Positions 44,371 through 52,425 of a stretch of DNA of 64,000 nucleotides are shown here, one piece after another. This DNA comes from Oceanobacillus neutriphilus (GTDB lineage Bacteria; Bacillota; Bacilli; Bacillales; Amphibacillaceae): NCBI RefSeq assembly GCF_014645515.1, contig NZ_BMLW01000015.1, positions 62,001 to 126,000 of the forward strand, written 5' to 3'. The notes under the pieces are model-generated. The model had not been told where the DNA came from. It saw only the letters and a list, made by a program, of their open reading frames with translations, and made no database searches. Numbering within the stretch: the first letter of the stretch is position 1; each line of letters starts with the position of its first letter. Both the position numbers and the translations under genes were made by a program.

Positions 44371-44875
44371 TGTATACTCCCTTCAAATGCTGCCGCAGCA
44401 TCTTTAAACCACGACGAATATGTGTTTTTACAGTTCCAATAGGAAGTTCAATCACTTCAGCTATCTGAGGCACTGTATAATCATGATAAAATCGCAGTAA
44501 CAACGCTGTTTTATAATGATTTGGCAGAAATTGCAGTGCCTGCCATAAATCAAGCTGCTCCTCAATTGGCCTGTAATCTGCCTCTATTAAATGCAGGCTT
44601 TCCGGGGAAACAGCCCGTTCTCTATCTCTTTTTTTCACATATGTAATACTTTGATTAATAGCTATACGCATAAGCCAAGTAGAAAAATACAAGGGTTCTT
44701 TTAACTGTACAATCTTTTCAAAAGCAACAATAATTACTTGCTGGTATACTTCGATGGCATCAGATTCATTTTGGACGTATGCAAAAATCATACGATATAA
44801 TTTATCCTGTTCTTTATTTAGCAATGATAGAAAAGCTGCTTCATCTCCCTGCTGAGCCTGTTTAACCCGCTGCAT
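44330..44875 (-). CDS. ECF sigma factor
   Basis: 181 residues. Region 2 (about 10-80: QDKLYRMIFAYVQNESDAIEVYQQVIIVAFEKI, STWLMRIAINQSI) and region 4 (about 110-165: FLPNHYKTALLLRFYHDYTVPQIAEVIELPIGTVKTHIRRGLKMLRQ). Usually an anti-sigma gene follows; here the next gene is the ABC ATPase, overlapping by 41 bases. Control may come from the transporter itself or from elsewhere. SD AGAGGTG. Confidence 0.9.
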   Translation of the reverse strand: MQRVKQAQQGDEAAFLSLLNKEQDKLYRMIFAYVQNESDAIEVYQQVIIVAFEKIVQLKEPLYFSTWLMRIAINQSITYVKKRDRERAVSPESLHLIEADYRPIEEQLDLWQALQFLPNHYKTALLLRFYHDYTVPQIAEVIELPIGTVKTHIRRGLKMLRQHLKGVYNDEWAKSAEKDDE

Positions 44876-44997
44876 TTTTTCACCTCTTTATCTATTAGAC
44901 AAATAAGCCTGGCAAAACGATTCAAAAAAGATAAATAAAGTAAAGCTGGCGTCAGTTCATACTGCGCCAACTTTCTGCTTCGTTATTCAACCCTTGT

Positions 44998-45780
44998 TTA
45001 ATTAGAAATTTTTTTATCCTCTTTTTTCGATGTATATATGAAAATTCCCATTACGGTAATGTTAACAGCAATAAGCACAATACCAGAGATAATTAAATAG
45101 GTTTCATTTTCTGAGCCGTTACTGCCAGTAGAAAACTCAGCCATAATATCAGGAACACTGGGTAGACACATTAAGAATATAAATATCGCCAGAAACCATT
45201 GTTTCATGAAAAGTGTGACAATAATGAAAATACTTAAGAGAACAGCCCCAATAATCAGGTTTACAATAAAATTGCTCTCAGCAAGAACAATTCCTGGATG
45301 ATTTCGGATAATAAATTGTCCGCCGACCAGTGCAGCCATATAAGGTGCATAAAATAGCATCAGGATGAAATAGGTTTTTTTACTGTCTCCATATTTTTGA
45401 GCGATTGTTTTAAAGAAAATGATTGTAGCCGCTGTTCCGATAATCAGCACTGCAAGGTTATACAGGATAACACTTGTATTTAATTCAAAGTCTCCACTGA
45501 TAAGATCAGGAATGATAAAGACTCCCAGCAAATAGACAAGCAATAGAATACTATATTTAATAAAACCTTTGTCCCGTGGGAGCTCTTCAGAAATAGAGCG
45601 GATATAATTCTTCACAGAACCTCCTGTAATACTTTCAACACTTTGCCCATTGGCCTCTGCTTCGATTAAATGATCTCTTAATTCTTCTGCAATTTCCTGA
45701 ATGTCTTTTTCCTTTTTACCACGGCTTAATAACTCCAGGCGTAAACTCAGCAAAAAATTTTCCGCTTCTTTACTTAGCAT
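44998..45780 (-). CDS. HAAS/DUF1700-like membrane protein
   Basis: 260 residues: a soluble N-terminal helical domain (about 1-70: AENFLLSLRLELLSRGKKEKDIQEIAEELRDHLIEAE), which resembles the HAAS signalling domain often found with PadR regulators, then about six membrane segments. ATG 45780 overlaps the padR end by 11 bases and has AGGAG 8 bases upstream, so the pair is co-translated. The role is probably to modulate the PadR regulator or an envelope process; not established. Confidence 0.78.
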   Translation of the reverse strand: MLSKEAENFLLSLRLELLSRGKKEKDIQEIAEELRDHLIEAEANGQSVESITGGSVKNYIRSISEELPRDKGFIKYSILLLVYLLGVFIIPDLISGDFELNTSVILYNLAVLIIGTAATIIFFKTIAQKYGDSKKTYFILMLFYAPYMAALVGGQFIIRNHPGIVLAESNFIVNLIIGAVLLSIFIIVTLFMKQWFLAIFIFLMCLPSVPDIMAEFSTGSNGSENETYLIISGIVLIAVNITVMGIFIYTSKKEDKKISN

Positions 45781-46108
45781 CCTCCACACTCCTCATCAAA
45801 TTGTTCATCCCTTTATTCAGATATGACCATTTATTTCGAAAGACGGCTAATTCCTCCAGGCCTTTATCTGTGATTGTGTAGTATTTTCGTTTTGGACCGC
45901 CTGTATCGGATTTTTTCAGTTCGGTTTGGACATATCCTTTTTTACTTAAACGCAGCAGTACGGGATAAATACTTCCATCACTGATTTCCGGGAAATCCCG
46001 TTCTTTTAATTTCTCTAAAATTTCATATCCATACGTTTCACCTTGAGAGATTAGCCCTAAGATTGCTCCATCTAATAATCCCTTCATCATCTGATCAGAT
46101 ACTGACAT
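45770..46108 (-). CDS. PadR-family regulator (small, subfamily 1)
   Basis: 112 residues, a single winged-helix domain (MKGLLDGAILGLISQGETYGYEILEKL; ISDGSIYPVLLRLSKKGYVQTE; wing GGPKRKYYTITDKG) with a short dimerisation helix. SD AGGAGGT. The upstream promoter is overlain by three ATAGTTG elements that are probably its own operators. Confidence 0.92.
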   Translation of the reverse strand: MSVSDQMMKGLLDGAILGLISQGETYGYEILEKLKERDFPEISDGSIYPVLLRLSKKGYVQTELKKSDTGGPKRKYYTITDKGLEELAVFRNKWSYLNKGMNNLMRSVEDAK

Positions 46109-46137
46109 GTCGTACCTCCTTGACTATCTTGTAATAT

Positions 46138-46190
46138 ACTATAGTTGATTGAAAGGTAATTGTCAACTATCTTATATAAAAAGATAGTTG
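46138..46190 (-). promoter_or_regulatory. PadR promoter with ATAGTTG operators
   Basis: On the minus strand TTGACA (46161-46166), 17-bp spacer, TATAGT (46138-46143): a near-consensus sigma-A promoter. The element ATAGTTG/CAACTAT occurs at 46141-46147, 46164-46170 and 46184-46190, covering both hexamers, as expected for repression. Confidence 0.85.
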
Positions 46191-46316
46191 GGATTTTTAT
46201 TTGCTTTGAAACAGGTAATGATATCTAAAGAAATAATAGAGATACAATTTGAAGAAGTTGTATTTTATTATATAAAGGTTGGAGTGAGAGGGGGATGAGA
46301 TGATTTGAAGGAAAAG

Positions 46317-46348
46317 AAAAAACCCGGGAGCTTGCCCCGGATTTTTTT
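46317..46348 (-). terminator. Terminator of the luxS operon
   Basis: Minus-strand stem CCGGGGC/GCTCCCGG followed by GTTTTTT, 17 bases after the luxS stop. Confidence 0.9.
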
Positions 46349-46364
46349 AACAATTTTCTTCAAT

Positions 46365-46832
46365 TTATTCTGCAAAAACCTTGTTCCATTCATCTTTATG
46401 GTCCAGCAGTTCTTTTGCTAATTCCTTAGCACCTTCTAAACTGTGGCTCGCAGCCCAACCGCATTGAATTTCATTACATGCGGGAACTTCTTCTGCTTTC
46501 AATACATCTTCTAATGTTTTTTCTACTGTTTCCAGAAGTGCATCATAGTTATCATCGTTTAAAATAGTTAAATAAAATCCAGTTTGGCAGCCCATTGGAC
46601 TAAAATCTACTACTGTATCATGATGGTTTCGAATTAATTCAGCCATTAGATGCTCCAGTGAATGAAGTGCCGGCATGTCCATATGTCCTTTATTCGGCTG
46701 CTTCAAACGCAGATCATACTTATAAATAACATCTCCATTTGCACCTTTTGTTGTTCCAGCCAAACGGATATAGGGTGCTGCCACTTTTGTGTGATCCAAA
46801 TTAAAACTTTCTACATTCATTGCTTTTACCAT
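46365..46832 (-). CDS. luxS: S-ribosylhomocysteine lyase
   Basis: 155 residues. Metal ligands and base in HSLEH (His57, Glu60, His61), catalytic Cys82 in [10 protein letters not shown] and the third ligand Cys in [13 protein letters not shown]. It splits S-ribosylhomocysteine into homocysteine and DPD, the precursor of AI-2, in the recycling branch of SAM metabolism. The last gene of an operon headed by a SAM riboswitch, so it would be expressed when SAM is low. No mtnN (pfs) gene is nearby. Confidence 0.97.
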   Translation of the reverse strand: MVKAMNVESFNLDHTKVAAPYIRLAGTTKGANGDVIYKYDLRLKQPNKGHMDMPALHSLEHLMAELIRNHHDTVVDFSPMGCQTGFYLTILNDDNYDALLETVEKTLEDVLKAEEVPACNEIQCGWAASHSLEGAKELAKELLDHKDEWNKVFAE

Positions 46833-46885
46833 AGTTGATACGCTCCTTCTTTTTTCTTTAGTTTAACATGTTATGCTTTATTTTT

Positions 46886-48187
46886 TTAGTTTCTAGCTTT
46901 TTTAAATTTTGGAAAGCCAATTAAAATAGCGATGATACCACATATTCCAAGCATCATTGGATAAATCGCATATGGCATAATACTGACAGGTGAAATAGCT
47001 GCGAGACTGGCGGCAGCAAGCATTTGCCCACCATAAGGAACAAGACCTTGCCAACAGCCTGAAAAGATATCCAGCAGACTGGCTGATTTTCGCGGATCAA
47101 CATTATATTCATCTGCAATATTTTTTGCCAACGGTCCCGTCATAATAATTGAAATGGTATTATTTGCTGTTGCGATATCGGCGGCACTTACTAATCCGGC
47201 AATCCCAAATTCTGCACCTTTTTTCGTCCTTATCCTGCTGGTTACAGCATTCAGAAGCCATTGAATACCTCCATTATACTGGATGATGCCAATCATTCCG
47301 CCAATGAAAATAGCAACCAGGGCAATATCCTGCATATTTAATACCCCTTGGGAAACGGCCTGGATAAGGCCCGTGCCGGTAAAAGAACCATTAAGTAATC
47401 CGATAATACCGGCTAGAATAGTTCCTCCAAAAAGAACAATAAGAACGTTGATTCCGATAAGAGCGCAAACTAAAACAGCGATGTAGGGTAAAACCTGGAT
47501 AATCTCATAAGGGTATTCACCAGTTAACTCAACAGAGCTGCCACGGGTGATAAACCAGAGAATAACAGCTGTTACAATAGCACCTGGTAAAACGATAAAA
47601 AAGTTTGTTTTAAATTTATCGCTCATTTTTGTATGCTGTGTCCGGACTGCGGCAATAGTTGTATCTGAAATCATAGACAGGTTGTCCCCAAACATTGCTC
47701 CACTTATTACTGTTCCCATCGCTAATGCCATAGGAATGCCTGTCTGCTCAGCAATCCCTATACCAATAGGGGCAAGTGCAGCTACCGTTCCCATAGATGT
47801 CCCCATGGAAAGAGAGATAAAACAACCGACAATAAACAAACCGACCATCAAATAATTACTTGGAATAAATGACAGCCCCATATTAACTGTTGATTCAACG
47901 GCTCCCATTTCTGAAGCAGTCTGAGCAAAGGCTCCAGCTAAAATGAAGATAACAACCATTAACATGATATTTGAATGCCCTGCGCCCTTAGTGAATATCT
48001 CGAGCTTTGCAGATAATTTCTCTTTTCGGTTCATCGCTAATGCGACAGCTGATGCAATAATGATAGCAACATTAATGGGCATATTGGAAAAGTCGCCTGT
48101 AATTAATCCTGTGCCGATAAATAAAAGTACAAAAATAAGTAATGGTAAAAGCGCCAATAGACTACCTTTATTTTCTTGATTCGCCAT
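46886..48187 (-). CDS. NhaC-family transporter, candidate methionine importer (MetT-like)
   Basis: 433 residues, about 12 membrane segments, with the NhaC-family features SMGTSMGTVAALAPIG, ISGAMFGDNLSMISDTTIAA and FSGCWQGLVPYGGQ. The family is named for sodium/proton antiport, but comparative regulon work (Rodionov and colleagues, 2004) proposed that S-box-controlled NhaC members (MetT) import methionine. This gene sits behind a SAM riboswitch, with luxS after it, which supports that reading; antiport is the alternative. SD AGGAGG. Confidence 0.8.
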   Translation of the reverse strand: MANQENKGSLLALLPLLIFVLLFIGTGLITGDFSNMPINVAIIIASAVALAMNRKEKLSAKLEIFTKGAGHSNIMLMVVIFILAGAFAQTASEMGAVESTVNMGLSFIPSNYLMVGLFIVGCFISLSMGTSMGTVAALAPIGIGIAEQTGIPMALAMGTVISGAMFGDNLSMISDTTIAAVRTQHTKMSDKFKTNFFIVLPGAIVTAVILWFITRGSSVELTGEYPYEIIQVLPYIAVLVCALIGINVLIVLFGGTILAGIIGLLNGSFTGTGLIQAVSQGVLNMQDIALVAIFIGGMIGIIQYNGGIQWLLNAVTSRIRTKKGAEFGIAGLVSAADIATANNTISIIMTGPLAKNIADEYNVDPRKSASLLDIFSGCWQGLVPYGGQMLAAASLAAISPVSIMPYAIYPMMLGICGIIAILIGFPKFKKARN

Positions 48188-48241
48188 TGAAATCCTCCTG
48201 ATTTTTTTTATCTGCTTCAGATAATGGAATATAAAAAACGA

Positions 48242-49009
48242 TTAGTTCATGGTCATACCACCGGTAACATTTACTCCCTGCCCTGTCATATAATCCGAAT
48301 AAGCAGAAGCCAGAAAGATAACAACATTTGCAATATCCTGCGGCACTCCTGTTCTTCCCAAAGGAACCTGGGAGTTATCTTCGAGTTCAATTGCTTCCGC
48401 ATCAACTTTTCGAAGCTCGCCGCCAATCGTTCTTTCTGTCCGTTTCATATCTGTTTCAACGATACCTGGACAGACGGCGTTCACATTGATCTTATCCTTT
48501 GCCAGCTCCAGAGCAGCAACCTTTGTCATTCCAAGAACAGCATGCTTTGAAGCAACATAGCTTCCCATAAGCTGATAACCGTTCTTGCCGGCCTGCGAAG
48601 AAATATTGATAATTTTTCCGCCTTCTCCCTGCTGTTTAAGCACATTAGCTGCCGCCTGCATACAAAGGTAGACTCCTTTTGCATTGACATCCATTGTTTT
48701 ATCCCAGTCATTTTCCTTGATATCAACAAAATAATCCATTGTAGAAATTCCGGCATTATTTACTAAGATATCTAATCTGCCAAAATGATTGGTTACATGC
48801 TTTACCATTTTGTCTACCTGGTCACTTTTTGATACATCGGTGGCAACATATAAAATATTATCCGCTGTATTTGCCGGCACTTCTGTTTTGTCAGCTACAG
48901 CAACCTTTGCCCCGCAATCCAGAAGTGCGTTCACAATTGCCTTGCCAATTCCGTTGGCTCCGCCAGTTACAATCGCGACCTTGCCTGTTAAATCCATTGT
49001 GTACATCAT
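48242..49009 (-). CDS. Classical short-chain dehydrogenase/reductase
   Basis: 255 residues. TGGANGIG cofactor loop, LVNNAG, catalytic Ser in INISSQAG, Tyr-Lys in YVASK and a C-terminal GGMTMN. An Asp after strand two (AVADKTE) favours NAD(H). The overall form resembles acetoin/diacetyl or sugar-alcohol dehydrogenases. Start ATG 49009, 6 bases after AAAGGA (ATG 49006 also possible). The first gene behind the SAM-I riboswitch; a role in methionine or DPD metabolism is inferred only from this position. Confidence 0.87.
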   Translation of the reverse strand: MMYTMDLTGKVAIVTGGANGIGKAIVNALLDCGAKVAVADKTEVPANTADNILYVATDVSKSDQVDKMVKHVTNHFGRLDILVNNAGISTMDYFVDIKENDWDKTMDVNAKGVYLCMQAAANVLKQQGEGGKIINISSQAGKNGYQLMGSYVASKHAVLGMTKVAALELAKDKINVNAVCPGIVETDMKRTERTIGGELRKVDAEAIELEDNSQVPLGRTGVPQDIANVVIFLASAYSDYMTGQGVNVTGGMTMN

Positions 49010-49032
49010 AAACATTCCTTTCTTGATAAAGA

Positions 49033-49196
49033 GCAAAACAAAAACCTCTTCTTAAATCAAAAGAAGAGGTAAAAATGAAATAAATTATTTTTCTCTTCCT
49101 ATCTCTAAGCTTTCATGCTACTGGAATTGGCACAGTACTGATATAGTCCGCTGCCGAGGCTTCAAAGGGCCAGTCCCTCCACCTCTCTAGATAAGA
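49033..49196 (-). promoter_or_regulatory. SAM-I (S-box) riboswitch with terminator
   Basis: Minus strand, 5' to 3': P1 strand CTTATCT, then GAGGTGGAGGGACTGGCCC, GAAGCCTCGGCAGCGG, GTGCCAATTCC and the P1 partner AGATAG (aptamer about 49098-49196). Next comes a terminator stem ACCTCTTCTT/AAGAAGAGGT (49044-49070) followed by TTTTTGTTTTG. GAAGAG after P1 can pair with the terminator's CTCTTC as an antiterminator. SAM binding would stop transcription of the dehydrogenase-nhaC-luxS operon. Confidence 0.95.
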
Positions 49197-49239
49197 AATT
49201 ATATATTTATAGAATATGAATTTTGTAATCAATAGTAAT

Positions 49240-49268
49240 AAGATACAAGAAATAAATTTGAAAGTCAA
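49240..49268 (-). promoter_or_regulatory. Promoter of the S-box operon
   Basis: TTGACT (49263-49268), 17-bp spacer, TATCTT (49240-49245), minus strand, about 44 bases before the riboswitch. Confidence 0.7.
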
Positions 49269-49334
49269 TATTTGTTTCTGAATTTATTTAACGCAGCGGA
49301 TTATAAATAATCAAATATAAATGATCGACCATTA

Positions 49335-49373
49335 AGTGAGCAGCTCTTATACAAGGAGTTACTCACTTTTTTT
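49335..49373 (+). terminator. Orphan hairpin with T run
   Basis: AGTGAG...CTCACT outer stem with an inner CTCTT/AAGGAG pair, then TTTTTTT. No plus-strand gene ends before it. It is closely similar in layout to the hairpin at 51015-51058. The rest of 49269-49514 shows no other feature. Confidence 0.6.
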
Positions 49374-49514
49374 GTTCTTTATGTATACGCCCTTTAACTG
49401 TGGTTTAGATGCAAATAGACCCTAAGGCTTAGTCAAAGATATTTCTCAGGCTCATTACGGGGAAATGCCAGAACCGGTAAGATAAAGATACGATAACGAA
49501 AGGGGAAAAACAAA

Positions 49515-49865
49515 ATGAAAAAATTCATGTTGTTTGTCGGAGGACTTATTGCAGTGCTTGTCCTTCTAGCAAATTTAGGCCCAATGGTATTACTGGCGTT
49601 AAGCGTATGGCTGCTATATATATGCTTTAAAAAATTTATCAGCACAGATTCAATTGCTGCAAAAGTAGGCTGGGTGATACTCGGATTAGTAGTAGTGAGC
49701 ATCACATTCTCTAACATTTATGCCGTTTTAGGAGTTGCAGCAGCATACGCACTTTACCTTATCTATAAAAACTGGAACAAACCGGAAAGCTCTGTTGTCC
49801 ACGAAATAAAAGATGATGATCCATTTACAAATTTTGAAAAGCAGTGGGCAGAGTTAAACAAATAA
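49515..49865 (+). CDS. Small membrane protein, LiaI-like
   Basis: 116 residues with hydrophobic segments at about 2-19, 22-36, 48-66 and 70-80, then a charged cytoplasmic tail (EIKDDDPFTNFEKQWAEL). It lies 18 bases before a PspA/IM30 protein, the liaI-liaH layout in which LiaI recruits LiaH to the membrane under cell-envelope stress. Sequence alone does not prove LiaI identity. SD AAAGGGG. Confidence 0.72.
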   Translation: MKKFMLFVGGLIAVLVLLANLGPMVLLALSVWLLYICFKKFISTDSIAAKVGWVILGLVVVSITFSNIYAVLGVAAAYALYLIYKNWNKPESSVVHEIKDDDPFTNFEKQWAELNK

Positions 49866-49883
49866 AAAATATAAAAGGAGAGA

Positions 49884-50525
49884 TTGATGATGACAACAAA
49901 TATTTTCACTCGAATGAAGGATTCGATTTCAGCAGATTTACACACAATGATGGATAAAAAGGAGCAAAAAAATCCAATTGCCGCGCTTAATCATTATTTA
50001 CGCCAAAGTGAACAGGAAAAAGAAAAAGTAAGAAAGCTGATTGACCGCCAATATAAATTAAAAGAAGAGTTTGCTCGTGAGTATATGAAAGCACAGGAGC
50101 TTGCAGACAAACGCTTAAATCAGGCACAAATCGCAGATCGTGCTCAGGAAGAAGAAATGCATGAATTTGCTTTAAAGGAGCATGAAGAGTATCAAAACCG
50201 TGCAGATCGTATGAAAGCTTCCAGAGAAGTAGCTATTACCGAGCTTGGGAACCTGGAGCAGAAATACGAAGAGATGAAGCATCGCTTAAAGGATATGCAC
50301 CTGCGTCGTATGGAGTTAATGGGACGTGAAAATATCGCCAAAGCAAATCATCAAATTAACAGAGTAGTGGAAGAGTCACCAGAAAAACCATTCTCCAAGT
50401 TTGCAGAAATGGAACAATATATTGAAAACCTGGAATACAAAGTAAACAGCTCATACTACCGAAGCACGTTTGACAGCAAAATTGCAGCAATCGAGAAGCA
50501 ATTAGATGAAAAGGAAATAAACTAG
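49884..50525 (+). CDS. PspA/IM30 (LiaH-like) membrane-stress protein
   Basis: 213 residues, nearly all coiled-coil helix (about 25-155), with the N-terminal amphipathic part TRMKDSISADLHTMMD and a C-terminal helix (FSKFAEMEQYIENLEYKVNS). PspA/LiaH proteins form large rings that shield damaged membrane. No liaFSR-type genes are adjacent, so regulation is by a distant system. The ORF begins ATG-ATG at 49887 or 49890 following AAAGGAGAG. Confidence 0.88.
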   Translation: MMMTTNIFTRMKDSISADLHTMMDKKEQKNPIAALNHYLRQSEQEKEKVRKLIDRQYKLKEEFAREYMKAQELADKRLNQAQIADRAQEEEMHEFALKEHEEYQNRADRMKASREVAITELGNLEQKYEEMKHRLKDMHLRRMELMGRENIAKANHQINRVVEESPEKPFSKFAEMEQYIENLEYKVNSSYYRSTFDSKIAAIEKQLDEKEIN

Positions 50526-50578
50526 TATTTGCCGGTAAAAATGAATAACTATCAAAGTACTTCTGACGGATTTGATAA

Positions 50579-50641
50579 TTTTAAAGCGTCCAGTCCCTCT
50601 CATTACAATATGTAATGTGGAGGAGTTGGACGCTTTTAAAG
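50579..50641 (+). terminator. Long hairpin after the PspA-like gene
   Basis: Arms of about 27 bases (ttttaaagcgtccagtccc... and ...gagttggacgcttttaaa) with several mismatches and an atatg loop. Serves as terminator of the liaIH-like pair. Confidence 0.75.
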
Positions 50642-50661
50642 ATTTAGAAGCTAATTAGAAT

Positions 50662-50994
50662 AAATTAATAATAGAATTTCTGCGTATGATTACCCGGATG
50701 AAAATCGATCCGGCCAAAATGGAACTCCTATATGGATTTTTCGAGACCTATTTGAAACTAAACAAAGAGGAGGAAGCACAAATGATGGAGGAAATTGAAA
50801 ACTTGCCGGAAGAGGAGAAGGAAGTCGTGTTGCAGCTGCCAAATTCATATTTCGAGAAGGGAATAGAAGAAGGTATACAAAAAAGAAACAAGGAAGTAGC
50901 ATTGAAATTGATAGCAAAAGGAATGCCAATCAATGAGATAGCAGAAATCACAGAGCTGAGCAAAGAGGAAATTAAAAATCTTGCTGATAAATAG
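50662..50994 (+). pseudogene. C-terminal remnant of an Rpn-family nuclease/transposase-like gene
   Basis: The open region gives EFLRMITRMKIDPAKMELLY, then GFFETYLKLNKEEEAQMMEE, a helical acidic stretch, LPNSYFEKGIEEGIQKRNKE and the closing LIAKGMPINEIAEITELSKEE. This is the C-terminal third of Rpn (PD-(D/E)XK) recombination-promoting nuclease proteins. The catalytic N-terminal part, roughly 180-200 residues, is missing, and a stop lies just upstream (about 50653). ATG 50686 has no SD. A dead fragment, perhaps marking an old mobile insertion. Confidence 0.8.
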
Positions 50995-51014
50995 ATAGAT
51001 ATAGCTGAACTAAA

Positions 51015-51058
51015 AAGTGAGCGACTCTTAATTAAGGAGTAATGCTCACTTTTTCTTT
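51015..51058 (+). terminator. Hairpin with T run
   Basis: AAGTGAGC/GCTCACTT outer stem, inner ACTCTT/AAGGAGT, then TTTTTCTTT. Same plan as 49335-49373; probably the terminator of the Rpn gene. Confidence 0.75.
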
Positions 51059-51066
51059 GTTTTTTC

Positions 51067-51624
51067 TTATCTAAAAAAGTTAAATCGGCTAATTTCTTCA
51101 AAAGCTTTTAGCAGATCGTCATAAGAGTGTGCAAAGTCACTATCCACCCATTTCATCAGAATATTCCACATTCCGCCTGCATTAAAAGCTAAAGCAAACT
51201 CCATATACTCTTCATTCATGGAGTAGGAAAATTTGTCTTTAGTCAGTCTATGAATAGAGGGTAAATGCTTATTAAAAGCCTTCAATAGCAAACCGTCTAA
51301 ATCATTTTTTCTAATCACCCGGATAAAGTCTATGTGCTCTATCCAAAATGCGATAAAAATTTTCGCTACTTTTCCCATATCCATATTTTCTCCGGCTTCC
51401 AGTCTCCGCAGGTACTCCTGAGCCAAAGAATCCAGGTATCGTTCCAGTAAAGCTTGTTTGGAATTGAAATGACGATAAAAGGTACTCCGGTCTAAATCTG
51501 CTTTTTCAGCAATTTCCTTAATAGAGATTTTATGATACGGTTTTTCTTCCAAAAGGAACAAAAGTGCCTCCATCAGCCATTCCTGAGATCTGATGGCAGA
51601 GGGGTTGTTACTTGTATGCGTCAT
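51067..51624 (-). CDS. TetR/AcrR-family regulator
   Basis: 185 residues: N-terminal helix-turn-helix (about 12-58: LLEEKPYHKISIKEIAEKADLDRSTFYRHFNSKQALL) and a helical ligand domain of the DhaS/TetR_C_33-like type (FIAFWIEHIDFIRVIRKNDL). Divergent from an AhpD-like gene, with a perfect palindrome between them. SD GAGGAGTG. Confidence 0.9.
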   Translation of the reverse strand: MTHTSNNPSAIRSQEWLMEALLFLLEEKPYHKISIKEIAEKADLDRSTFYRHFNSKQALLERYLDSLAQEYLRRLEAGENMDMGKVAKIFIAFWIEHIDFIRVIRKNDLDGLLLKAFNKHLPSIHRLTKDKFSYSMNEEYMEFALAFNAGGMWNILMKWVDSDFAHSYDDLLKAFEEISRFNFFR

Positions 51625-51729
51625 CTTGACTCACTCCTCTTTGTAAATCCCACAGATCAAGGCAGTTTGTAGGACTTATCGAGAATGTATTGCTAATTCG
51701 CTAATGCTAGTATACGATAACCTTAAAAA

Positions 51730-51745
51730 TGCAACAAATGTTGCA
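51730..51745. promoter_or_regulatory. TetR operator candidate
   Basis: A perfect 16-bp palindrome TGCAACAAATGTTGCA in the divergent spacer, 106 bases from the tetR start and 77 from the AhpD-like start; flanking AAAAA/TTTTT adds partial symmetry. Confidence 0.75.
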
Positions 51746-51821
51746 CTTATTTTTAGGTGAAAGAAGCAGATTTTCAAGGAAACAGGCAGATTTTACAAAT
51801 ATCTAAAAAAGGAGAATTGGT

Positions 51822-52313
51822 ATGGCGAATCTGATTAATAAAGGTATTGTAAAAGCAGCGGGAATGATGAAAATGGATAATCGTATAAACTATTTTAAAG
51901 TGGACCCGGCTGCGTTGGAAACCATTATGAATGCCGAGAAATATGTACGGAAAACCTCTATTGACAGGAAGCTGAAGGAGCTTATTAAAATCAGGATTTC
52001 ACAAATTAATGGATGCTCTTATTGCTTGAATATGCATACGAAGGCAGCCAAAAAGTTAAAGGTGTCTGATGAAAAGATAAATAAATTGAAGAATTGGAAA
52101 GAAGCAGAGATCTTTGCAGAAGAGGAGCGGGCAGCATTTGCATTGGCAGAAAATATGACGCTGGTTTCGGAAAACGGTGTCAGTGATGAGCTGTATGAGT
52201 TGGCGAGAGAACACTACAGCGAAAAAGAATATGTGGAATTAGTGATGGTTATTATTCAAATTAATACGTGGAACAGGCTGTCCATTGCGATGGGGAATCA
52301 TGCTGAAGTATAG
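51822..52313 (+). CDS. AhpD/carboxymuconolactone decarboxylase-like protein
   Basis: 163 residues, all-helical. Core motif Glu53, Cys65-Ser-Tyr-Cys68 and His72 (GCSYCLNMH), the redox-active set of AhpD-type peroxidases. May reduce peroxides or act on a quinone/lactone; the adjacent TetR would derepress it. SD AAGGAG. Confidence 0.87.
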   Translation: MANLINKGIVKAAGMMKMDNRINYFKVDPAALETIMNAEKYVRKTSIDRKLKELIKIRISQINGCSYCLNMHTKAAKKLKVSDEKINKLKNWKEAEIFAEEERAAFALAENMTLVSENGVSDELYELAREHYSEKEYVELVMVIIQINTWNRLSIAMGNHAEV

Positions 52314-52425
52314 AGATGAAAACAGCATACAGTGCAATGAGCAATATCATGAAGAATCTCAGTTATGATATTTCAATTTATCAGCTATTTCGTATACAAT
52401 AAAATGTAAAAAGGGAGGAAGACAG

